A stretch of DNA of 51,580 nucleotides, from the NCBI GenBank assembly GCA_027603945.1, contig JADIIU010000093.1:1-51580 (forward strand). The letters run 5' to 3'. This document shows, piece after piece, positions 35,318 to 43,142 of the stretch. Within the stretch, counting starts at the first letter, position 1; each line of letters opens with the position of its first letter. A model generated the notes under the pieces. The model worked only from the letters and a program-made list of their open reading frames with translations. It was not told the DNA's origin and did not search any database. The DNA is from Terramyces sp. JEL0728 (taxonomy: Eukaryota; Chytridiomycota; Chytridiomycetes; Rhizophydiales; Terramycetaceae). A program made the position numbers and the translations under genes.

Positions 35318-36674
35318 TAAAGTGTTTGGCCGCCCATCTAGCCAATAGGAGAGCAGACAGCCCAGCAATGGCGTATTTAGCGTAGATTAGATTATTACCG
35401 TTATTTGGAGAACGCTTTCTAACAACTTTCTTTGGGACAGAAGCAGACCTTTTCTTTCCCAAGTCTTCCAAATCGCCAATATCACATTTTTTAGATTCTA
35501 TCACCAACTGTCCGCAAGCAGAAGCAATATCGTTGCCCAGTTTTTGGCGCCAAAGTGTTCTTACGCCGTATTCGTTTCTTGTAATTTCTACAAACTCTCT
35601 GACTGTGTCTGAGAGCGGTGTTTTGTAATCGTACGGCACGTCTGTTGGATTATATGGGATGATGTTTAGCAAAACATCTTTTCCTTTCAAAAGCGTGCCC
35701 AATTCGTGTGCAACTTCTGCGGAATCATTGACGTCTTTGATGATGACATATTCAACTAGTACATGTCGTCTTCTATTGTGCGACTTTACATTCTTGTTCT
35801 GCTGAGCAATAAATTTGTCTGCGGCGTCTACAATTCTGTCGATATGCCATGCCTTTGAAGTTGGCACAATTTGAGTGCGAAGTTTTTGATTAGGTGCATG
35901 CAAAGATAATGCCAGTCCAATTTCCGGCAAATCGTTTGCCAATGAAAGCATTCGCGGAACAACCCCAACTGTAGAGATAGATACTCTTGAGGGAGACAAC
36001 CCAAATTTTCCAGTATCAATCATTCCTCTTACAGCTTGCAATACTTGGTCATAGTTGTCCAACGGTTCGCCCATTCCCATGAATACTACGTTTCTGATTT
36101 TTTCGTATTGGTTTGCGTGGTCTAGGCATTAGCAACATTATACAAAGCTGTTCTAGAATTTCTCCAGCAGTAAGATTAGCCAAGAGATTCATTGTTCCTG
36201 TTGCACAAAAAGTACACCCCATTGCACATCCAACTAGTGTTAAATTAAAATACCTTGGGATGAAACACACACAGTTGCCCGCTTGTTGCTTTTGAACTGG
36301 AATTCTCCATTTTCGTCTACATTTTTCATCTTTTCGTCTTCAGGGAAATTCATTAAATTCTTGTCTCCATATCGCATAATAACGGATTCAATACGCTGAC
36401 CATCTTGCAATTCGATTAGTAACTTTGTGGTCGATCCGTCCTTGGCTTCTGTACTTGAAATTACTTTGGAGGTGGTCAATACAAAGTCTCTGCCAATTAT
36501 TTCCAGTGCTTTCTTGGGAAGAGTAGTAATTGTTGAAAAATCAGCGACTCTGTGTTGAATTATATTTCGCAGTAATGTTGCGACATGTTTTTCCGAAATC
36601 CCTTCTGCCTTGAATGCTTCCCTTAGTTGCACTTCGTCAAGCAGTGACTTTGGTGAAAGTTGCCTTTGTTTCAT
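35313..36674 (-). CDS. RlmN/Cfr-family radical SAM RNA methyltransferase with a C-terminal membrane tail
   Basis: The spliced product is 439 aa. RlmN enzymes methylate C2 of adenosine in rRNA and tRNA. The radical SAM cluster motif C-x3-C-x2-C is at residues 143-150 (CAMGCTFC), followed by [33 protein letters not shown] and [11 protein letters not shown]. The second catalytic Cys is present in [11 protein letters not shown]. Introns at 36234-36253 (20 nt) and 36122-36143 (22 nt) flank the cluster domain; the first abuts the cysteine motif. After the catalytic domain comes a basic linker and a C-terminal hydrophobic segment ([20 protein letters not shown]), which bacterial RlmN lacks; it looks like a tail anchor. 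The start at 36674 gives an RlmN-like N-terminal helical domain, not a mitochondrial presequence. Confidence 0.9.
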
Positions 36675-36724
36675 TTAAAAACAAAAACAAAAAAATATGT
36701 AAACAAAGCACTTGACAAATATTA

Positions 36725-37108
36725 ATGAAAATTTTAAACTTGATCTTTGTATTAGCAGCAAAAGTAAAGGGAGATAATAGTACGAATAGTCCTGCACCAG
36801 CACCAACAACAAACGCGCCAGTAGCGACAACTAATCCACCTGCACCAGCTACCACACAGGCCGTAGTTGCTCCACCAGCTAATCCAGGAACAACTGCTAA
36901 CTCGCCTAATACTGTAAACACTGCAGTTACAAACCAACCTAGTGGTCAATCAAGTAGTGCAAATTCTCCTCAGCAAACAACTGCAGGGTTTGGATCTGTT
37001 GGATCCAATGGGCAGACTGCATTCGTATATACACCCAACCATAATTCAGCTCAATCTACCAGTCCATTTGAAGTACTAGCAGCAATATTTGTCCCTCTAT
37101 TTTTTTAG
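36725..37108 (+). CDS. Secreted mucin-like, possibly GPI-anchored small protein
   Basis: This single-exon protein is 127 aa. MKILNLIFVLAAKVKG looks like a signal peptide. The body is almost entirely Pro, Thr, Ala, Ser and Asn (APAPTTNAPV type), a typical O-glycosylated mucin-like spacer. The C-terminus is hydrophobic (FEVLAAIFVPLFF) after small residues, as in GPI-attachment signals. No enzyme domain is present. It probably coats the cell or cyst surface. It starts 50 bp from the divergent RlmN-like gene and is followed by AATAAA just after the stop. Confidence 0.7.
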   Translation: MKILNLIFVLAAKVKGDNSTNSPAPAPTTNAPVATTNPPAPATTQAVVAPPANPGTTANSPNTVNTAVTNQPSGQSSSANSPQQTTAGFGSVGSNGQTAFVYTPNHNSAQSTSPFEVLAAIFVPLFF

Positions 37109-37246
37109 CAATAAAATAACTACGTTTAATTATAGCGGTTTTATTCATACGCTGCCAATTGCTGGTGATCCCAATAACAATGAGTCTGGTGTGTATTTAT
37201 TCTGAAGATACCGATTAATAAACTAATCGAACGCGTAAAATTCTTC

Positions 37247-38547
37247 ATGAGTACAGAGAATACAACAGTAAGAAGGAAATCGCTGGTGGATACTCCCAAC
37301 CTACCTGTACAAAAAGGGCATTTGCGGAAGCGCTCGGCTACTACCTATCAGAAACGTCCGGATTTGGCTGCAAATGGATCATTAACAAATTTAGGAAGCA
37401 TCTCTGTAAAAGGTGTAGATACAAAATCATTTGCAATATTAGAAAAAATACAAACCGGGCCATACTATAAAGTAACAATTACCTAACCGAGAAATACTTG
37501 GTGCAGTGGAAAGGGAACAGATCTTGCTTGTATGTCATGAAAAAGATTGTTGCTCAGACATGTGTACAAAAGGAAGCAGCGAGAAACGAGTGCGGCGAAC
37601 GATTTCTACATCAATCTATAAATTCAATCTTTACTGCTAATCTAAAGTTTTGTTTTCAGGACAATCACCACATTTATACCATATCTGAATTTTCGAGATT
37701 AAATCTACGAAATTTATTGCAGAGCGGAATAAAGGAAGCAAGTTTACAGCGATTTGCTGCACAGATTAGTTTGGGGCTGTCATATCTGCACAACAACTTT
37801 ATTATTCATCGCGCTATCAATCCAGACAATTTGTTGCTTGACCCATATGGAAATATCTTGATTTCAAATTTTAGTCATGCAATGTCAACAAAATACCCTA
37901 TAATATTATCCGATGAGGATATTAACACCAATTGTAAAAGTAACTCGGGTTTAAGTCAGGTCCGGAAGTACTAAATGGTAAACAGTATCAGTATAGCGCA
38001 GATTGGTGGTCGATGGGAGTTACCCTCTATGAAAGCACATACGGCTCAGTAAGAACCTCTAATCTAGCTTCCATTTGAAATCCAGGATACGAATACTTTT
38101 GAGTTTTCCTTTCCAAAAACCAACAACCTTACACAGGCTTCGGTTTCAGAATCAGTACATCGAGAAACTTTTATTAAAGGGCTATTGGAAATCGATCCAC
38201 ACAAACGGATAGGCAATTCATATGGCGGACTTGGGTTTGAAAAGGATGTAAAACAGCACCCATGGCTATCCTTGATTGAATGGGAAGCTCTCCAAGCAGA
38301 GAGATCAAAAGTAGAGGCCAACTTTCAACTCTCCGGAAGCAATTCGCCATACGGCTCTGGTGAGTTTCTTAACAAGCTTTTAACCAAAGTCAAGACAAAT
38401 ATCAACAATGTCGCGGGCTCGTTTTCAAGGTTGGATTTGCCTCAGGATGTTAATATGGACCATGTCAAACTGCTTTCATCGTTCATGAAGGACTTTAGCT
38501 TTGAGAATCAGGATAATGAAAAGTTGGACAATGTTCCAGGTAACTAG
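37247..38547 (+). CDS. YANK/STK32-family pseudokinase
   Basis: The spliced product is 413 aa. The kinase fold is recognisable from FAILEKIQTG through SYLHNNFIIH, SPEVLNGKQYQYSADWWSMGV and DPHKRIG. The Gly-rich loop is lost (GPYYKKY), the HRD catalytic Asp is Ala (HRAINPDNLLLD), and the metal-binding DFG/DFN is SNF. The ATP-site Lys may remain in YVMKKI. It should therefore be catalytically dead and act as a scaffold. Introns: 37472-37491 (20), 37940-37959 (20) and 38049-38067 (19 nt), at positions and phases also used by the STK32-like genes at 43.1 and 45.4 kb, which shows common descent. A 75-residue basic, Ser/Thr-rich N-terminal extension precedes the domain. Confidence 0.82.
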
Positions 38548-38655
38548 TAGCTTAATCCCAAGACTTTCATTAATTCCCTCTAATTTGGTTATAATAAAGC
38601 AAATTTGATCATGATGGCGCAGCCTTAACATGGATCTTTTTCGATTTGATTCACA

Positions 38656-39882
38656 ATGAAGGAGGAGCAATTCCAGAAACGGCCGCCACTGAGAATTCAA
38701 ACGGACATAATCGATCAAGAAGATATTTGTCTCGGTCTGCAATTCACCTTGAAAGATGCAATCAAAGAGTACATACAGCTTGAGGAGATTGAAAACCAAT
38801 TAACAGCCATACAAGCACAGGCAGACAAGCTGGAAAAGGAAATTCACTTGCTTGAAGCGGAAATAAAAGGAATTGAGAACAAATTGGCTTATTTGCACGA
38901 CAAAAGGTACTTGTTGCTCACGCAGGTTGACAGAAGTCAGTTACTTGTACTTGGTATATGTTGCTAACCTTGGATTTTATTGAATAGAGCAAAGCGAGAA
39001 GAAATCGAGTCGAATATAGCCAGCATCGTTAAAGCGGAGGTTGGTACACGGAAAGACCTTTGGTATAGAAAGAGATCTCTAAAGTCTGCTAGAATCAGGG
39101 TATTTAACTAGCTGATGTAGTTTAAAGCTCTGGAAAGCAATTCTAGAAAGCTCCAACATGTAAAGCAGCGGATCTGCCTCCTCTTCACGCGTGTGTTTAG
39201 GATCAAAAACTCTCCATTTGCCGTTGAATCCCGACTGTATGAAGAATGCGAGAAACAGCGTCGAAAGATGGAAGCCATGAATGACGATTTGCTGAAATAC
39301 GAAGGTGCACTCAATCTGGTAATGCAATTGGTCCGAGCTTTTTCGTACAAATACAGTGAAATCTCCAGAAAAGTAACTGATCCTGACGACAAGTTTATAC
39401 TTGGAACCCAGTTTAGCAACTTTATGATTGATACGTATTCTCAAGCCCGAGAAATTCAACCAAAAATACCGAAATTGCCCTGCCTTTCATGTTGCAAGGT
39501 CCTCGGCAATAGCAAGACATTAGTAGGCAAGATACCCCAACTAAAAGAATATACCAGAGAAGAACTACACTCTGCGATGAACGAACTGCTGTTGTTATCG
39601 ACTAATCTCTCCCAGTTGGTTAAATATAAACGAACGCGGTGTAATACAGTAACGGAACTATATCAGAGCAAATCAAATGAGCTAGAACTTGAAAGAAGAA
39701 AGATATTGAGAGGATTAGCCCTTGGAATAGACAGGCAACGCGCTCTGAGAACTAGCATTGACACGATTTCTTCTAGCCTGGATTTACCGCCAGCATACGT
39801 GCAACTACCATCACCTACACCATCCTATGATGACGATATACCACTCTGCCAACTTTTTAATTTAAGCAATAAACAAGCTTAA
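38656..39882 (+). CDS. Coiled-coil PPxY protein, paralogue of the 32.5-34.0-kb gene
   Basis: The protein is about 390 aa, starting MKEEQFQKRPP at 38656. Two coiled-coil stretches flank ICLLFTRVFRIKNSPFAVES, which matches IFNRVFRS of the paralogue. The C-terminal part has RRKILRGLALG, DLPPAYVQLP and YDDDIPLCQLF, the same motif order as the paralogue but without the long acidic tail. The intron 39100-39120 (21 nt) is clear. Another splice is required between about 38905 and 38993, but several choices keep the frame (for example one 36-nt intron, or two introns including a 19-nt one at about 38907), so that junction is unresolved. Function unknown. Confidence 0.7.
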
Positions 39883-39936
39883 TTTTCTATTACTAAGTCT
39901 CTATCAACGCGCGAAATTTTCACTCACTAATCACAA

Positions 39937-40503
39937 ATGGCAAAAACTGCTGCTGGCGAACTCGCTTCTGGATCTTTACAAAAGCTAACAGTAGCAAAAC
40001 TAAAAGAAGAACTCACTAAAAGAGGGTTAGAAATTACTGGAACAAAGCCGATTTTGATTTCCAGATTAAAGGATGCTTTGCAAGCAGATGGAGATAAACC
40101 TGCCTCCCCAAAGAAAGATGCTCCACTTTCCCCAAAGAAGGACGCTCCTGCTTCTCCAACGAAGGATGCACCTTTATCTCCAAAGAAGGATGCACCATTA
40201 TCTCCAAAGAAGGAGGTTCCTTTATCTCCAAAGAAGGATGCACCAGCGTCACCTAAAAAGGAAGCTCCTATTTCTCCAAAGAAGGATGCTCCTTTATCTC
40301 CAAAGAAAGAAGCACCAGCATCCCCAAAGAAGGAAGTGAAATCTCCTTTGCCTTCGCCAACTAAAGAAACCCCGGCAAGTCCAAAGAAGGATGGAGCTAA
40401 AAGCCCAGTCAGACCTGCATCGCCTGCCAAGGAACACGGGGAAAAGAGACCAGCTGAAGCTCCTGCATCCCCATCAAAGAAGATTAAAACTGATCACGAA
40501 TAA
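39937..40503 (+). CDS. SAP-domain protein with SPKK octapeptide repeats
   Basis: This single-exon protein is 188 aa. Residues 14-48 form an SAP DNA-binding domain (LTVAKLKEELTKRG) very similar to that of the Acinus gene at 28.7 kb. Residues 57-140 are a tandem octapeptide, SPKKDAPx, repeated about nine times; SPKK motifs bind the minor groove of AT-rich DNA, as in histone H1 and H2B tails, and are CDK sites. The C-terminus EKRPAEAPASPSKKIKTDHE contains a nuclear-localisation-like stretch. The likely role is an abundant chromatin or matrix-binding protein. The stop overlaps AATAAA. Confidence 0.85.
   Translation: MAKTAAGELASGSLQKLTVAKLKEELTKRGLEITGTKPILISRLKDALQADGDKPASPKKDAPLSPKKDAPASPTKDAPLSPKKDAPLSPKKEVPLSPKKDAPASPKKEAPISPKKDAPLSPKKEAPASPKKEVKSPLPSPTKETPASPKKDGAKSPVRPASPAKEHGEKRPAEAPASPSKKIKTDHE
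40105..40338 (+). repeat. 24-nt tandem repeat encoding SPKKDAPx
   Basis: About nine units of 24 nt, plus a partial tenth, encode SPKKDAPL/A/I with Lys-to-Thr or Asp-Ala to Glu-Val variants. Synonymous differences between units show it is an old rather than freshly expanded array. Confidence 0.85.
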
Positions 40504-40504
40504 A
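40499..40504 (+). terminator. AATAAA signal overlapping the SAP/SPKK-gene stop
   Basis: GAATAAAT contains the TAA stop at 40501-40503. Confidence 0.6.
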
Positions 40505-40571
40505 TTTTCGTTCTAATAAATATCTGTTAATGAAGATGTTTGTTGAAATGAGTCGTGAATTAAAAAAAGTA

Positions 40572-40577
40572 TTTATT
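40572..40577 (-). terminator. AATAAA signal overlapping the IF1 stop
   Basis: The minus strand reads AATAAA from 40577 to 40572 across the TAA stop at 40575-40573. Confidence 0.6.
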
Positions 40578-40938
40578 TCTTTTTCAAGTTCTTGATCTTT
40601 TCAGCTTCTTGATTATGGAAATACTGGTCTTCAATTGCAGCTTCCTTTTTTCCAAAAACACCGTTACCAGTGCGAGCTCCTCCAAGTGAAGCAGGTGTAA
40701 CAGTTCCTTTAATTTCAGCTGCAGCCTGGGCAGCGGCTTTCTTTAGGTCTTCTGCAGATTGTAAATTTTCGGTTTCAACTATTTTTTTGTATCTCTTCAA
40801 TACTTCGACTTCATGGTCATGGATGAATTTCTCTTCTTGAGCACTTCCCTTTTTTTTGAATGAGCTGCTGCCATCACCGACAGTGCCGTACGGTCTGATG
40901 TTGCGTGGGACGAAAGCTCTTAATGCGTTGCGAATCAT
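40573..40938 (-). CDS. INH1: Mitochondrial F1-ATPase inhibitor IF1 with two inhibitory-type motifs
   Basis: This is a single-exon protein of 121 aa. MIRNALRAFVPRNIRPYG is a mitochondrial presequence. IF1 proteins block F1-ATPase hydrolysis at low pH through a short N-terminal inhibitory helix beginning around Gly-x-F-x-Lys-Arg/Lys-Glu. Here that signature occurs twice: residues 90-120 (GNGVFGKKEAAIEDQYFHNQ) match it almost perfectly, and residues 21-51 (GDGSSSFKKKGSAQEEKFIH) are a second, more diverged copy. A helical Ala/Glu/Lys linker separates them. Typical IF1 has one such motif followed by a dimerising coiled coil. Having the better motif at the C-terminus is unusual. The stop overlaps AATAAA. 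Confidence 0.9.
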   Translation of the reverse strand: MIRNALRAFVPRNIRPYGTVGDGSSSFKKKGSAQEEKFIHDHEVEVLKRYKKIVETENLQSAEDLKKAAAQAAAEIKGTVTPASLGGARTGNGVFGKKEAAIEDQYFHNQEAEKIKNLKKK

Positions 40939-41073
40939 TTAGTAGATTGAGCAAAGCAGATTGTGGCCTTTTATTTCCATGACAATGCGTGACTCAGCAT
41001 TGCTCATCTTTGCAAAGCATAGTTGATCTGCTAAAGCGAATCCGGATCCTATTAAAATAGTTTATTCAGCTAG

Positions 41074-41954
41074 TTACTTGGAAGAAACCATTCCGTAGTG
41101 ATCTTCATCAATGGTGGTGTAAAGCAATCCTTCGTTGGTCATGGCTTCAATTTGATCTCTATTGTCAACACAATCTACCTTATATTTGCTTCACTATCCA
41201 TTCCTCTTAGTCTGTGCAAGATGTCATCGATGTGGGTTCCAGTGCTATTTGGATTTTGTTGCAACACAGTTGCAATTTGAGCTTGAACTGGATTCAAATC
41301 ACTGTTCCCATACGACGAACTGTTTTTAGAATATACAGAGTTCTGCGGTTCCTTTACAGTGTCCTTCTTGATCTGAACGAATTAGTCCGAACTTACCGAC
41401 GGTTTCGTAAGAGAGTTGTGGGTGTGAATTACTTGGAGAAAGTGGTGTGTAAGCTCGTCTACAGAATCAATAGGGATAATGCGATTGACATTGAGACTCT
41501 TTTTTCCCTGGAATGCCTTCAAGTGGCCGACAACTTTTACATAAGTCCCTTCGCTACCATCAATAAAGATTACGTAAACTCGTTGCCCATTTCATTCTCG
41601 GCATTGTCAGTATATTGGCGAGCTTCTATTGACCCAGTACCGTCGTCCACAACGTATAAAGTGTTACTGGAGTTGATGGTGACTTTGGTGATTCTGGCAA
41701 TGATCGCTACTTGGAATATGTCGGCCTTGTCAACTACAAAGGGAGAGTCACTGTTCACCTGCGTGGCACTGGCTAATTGTTTTATTGTTACATGTCTAAA
41801 TGTTTGATTGCTGCTCTTCTTTCCTGGTGATTGATATGGCGAGCCAAATGGACTTGGAGATGTGAATCCACCGCCAGTATTGGTGTTTGCAGCTGTATTA
41901 TTTCCCGTTGGATATCCTCCGTAACCTAATATTATTCAAGATCATACCCATCAT
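41074..41954 (-). CDS. RPA2: Replication protein A 32-kDa subunit
   Basis: The spliced product is 264 aa with the normal RPA2 order. A Gly/Ser-rich N-terminus carries SP/TSP phosphosites (TSPSPFGSPYQSPGKK). An OB fold follows (VAIIARITKVTINSSNTLYV, DDGTGSIEARQY, VKVVGHLKAFQGKKSLNV), then a C-terminal winged helix ending LLYTTIDEDHYGMV. It binds single-stranded DNA in replication and repair. Introns: 41926-41947 (22), 41554-41573 (20), 41373-41396 (24) and 41159-41178 (20 nt). The first coding exon is only 7 nt (ATGATGG). The start is 27 bp from the divergent methyltransferase gene. Confidence 0.93.
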
Positions 41955-41981
41955 TTTAGACCAAAATTTCAAAAAAATAAA

Positions 41982-42749
41982 ATGCGAAATTATAAAACGC
42001 TTGGAATTGTGGGGATTGGAATCTATGGAGCGACAGTCTATGCTTCCTATCATGCATATAAAATCTACAATATGCCTGCTGTTTCGCCTTTGGCTCATTT
42101 CCCTGAAAACCAGAAGAATTGTTCGCAAGTGTACAGCAGCATTGCTTTGGAATATGATTCAAAATTAGACTGGGACGAATTCTTTATGGGACTACCATCC
42201 AAAAGACGGTTTTTAGCGGAAAAGGCCAAAGGTGACGTTCTAGAAATTTCAGCTGGAACAGGAAGGAATTTAGAATATTATAATCCAGAAAAAATAAAGT
42301 CATTAACTATAACGGATAGTAGTAGCGCAATGCTGCAGATGGCACTAGTTAAATTCAGAAAATTCCGCCAACAATTCGAAAAACTGGATGTAAAATCTGT
42401 ATTTAAAGTTGCTGAATCGGAATGCTTGGCCTTCAAGGATAATTCTTTTGATTCGGTGATTGATACATTCGGCCTTTGTTCTCATTCAGATCCAGTTAAG
42501 GCGCTGCAAGAGATGTCTCGGGTATGTAAAAAAGATGGAACGATATATCTGTTGGAGCATGGAAGAGGTTCCTATGATTGGTTGAACGTAGCGCTAGATA
42601 AGCTCGCAGAAAATCATTCTCTAAGTTGGGGCTGTTATTGGAACAGGGATATTGACGATATTCTGAAAAAATCTGGTTTACAAATCCTTCATCAGAATCG
42701 ATATCACTTTGGTACGACTTTTTTGCTAACTTTATCTCCTAATAAATGA
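41982..42749 (+). CDS. OMS1: Membrane-anchored class I methyltransferase, OMS1/METTL7-like
   Basis: This is a single-exon protein of 255 aa. The N-terminus has one membrane segment (LGIVGIGIYGATVYASYHAY), placing the enzyme in the mitochondrial inner membrane if it is OMS1-like. The SAM-binding motif I is VLEISAGTGRNLEYY; the acidic motif II region is LTITDSSSAML, and the post-I regions SFDSVIDTFGLCSH and GTIYLLEHGRGSYDWLN match OMS1/METTL7 proteins. Yeast Oms1 is a multicopy suppressor of OXA1 loss and affects mitochondrial function. The stop TGA follows AATAAA directly. Confidence 0.82.
   Translation: MRNYKTLGIVGIGIYGATVYASYHAYKIYNMPAVSPLAHFPENQKNCSQVYSSIALEYDSKLDWDEFFMGLPSKRRFLAEKAKGDVLEISAGTGRNLEYYNPEKIKSLTITDSSSAMLQMALVKFRKFRQQFEKLDVKSVFKVAESECLAFKDNSFDSVIDTFGLCSHSDPVKALQEMSRVCKKDGTIYLLEHGRGSYDWLNVALDKLAENHSLSWGCYWNRDIDDILKKSGLQILHQNRYHFGTTFLLTLSPNK
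42741..42746 (+). terminator. AATAAA signal immediately before the OMS1-like stop
   Basis: CCTAATAAATGA places AATAAA in the last codons, directly followed by the TGA stop. Confidence 0.5.
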
Positions 42750-43142
42750 CCGAGTGTCGCTTATCAGGCCAGAAACTTTGGAATTGCGTTAGTTCAATCT
42801 TCATAGAGAATTTAGACAAGAATCAATTATTATGCCTCCCGCATTAGATATTTTAAACGACTTGGGAAATGTGGTTGATGGATAATCAGGTCCAAGCGTC
42901 AGTCCCGATTTTTTATCAGGGCTTTAGATGCTGGTGCCGTGTGACTCTCGAAAAAATTCCAATGGACTAATAAAGCAACTAATTAACGATTTATTCAATC
43001 AAACAATAATAATAAGTCCGCTCTGCCAACTAAAACCTTCTGAAGCACTGCGGCCAGCGTCCACTTTCGAGTTCCCATTCATTCCTGTTTCAAAAGCGCC
43101 TCAGACCTGAAAACAGGCGAAAAAGAACTTTTACAATTCTAA
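42750..43142. other. Intergenic region, possible short split gene not resolved
   Basis: This 393-bp gap contains two short starts: an ATG overlapping the OMS1-like stop (42746), and an ATG at 42834 (MPPALDILNDLGNVV). Neither joins convincingly to a further exon with the intron sizes seen elsewhere, and I recognise neither product. It is probably 3' UTR plus promoter of the kinase gene. Confidence 0.4.

Noticed and set aside
38907..38925. Accepting GTACTTGTTGCTCACGCAG as a firm 19-nt intron
   Set aside because: It only works if paired with a second, longer or non-canonical intron; an alternative single intron also keeps frame, so I left it open.
39927..40430. 167-codon antisense ORF in the SPKK repeat gene
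   Set aside because: It is the mirror of a 24-nt repeat and so necessarily repetitive (GASFFGD-like); it is not an independent protein.
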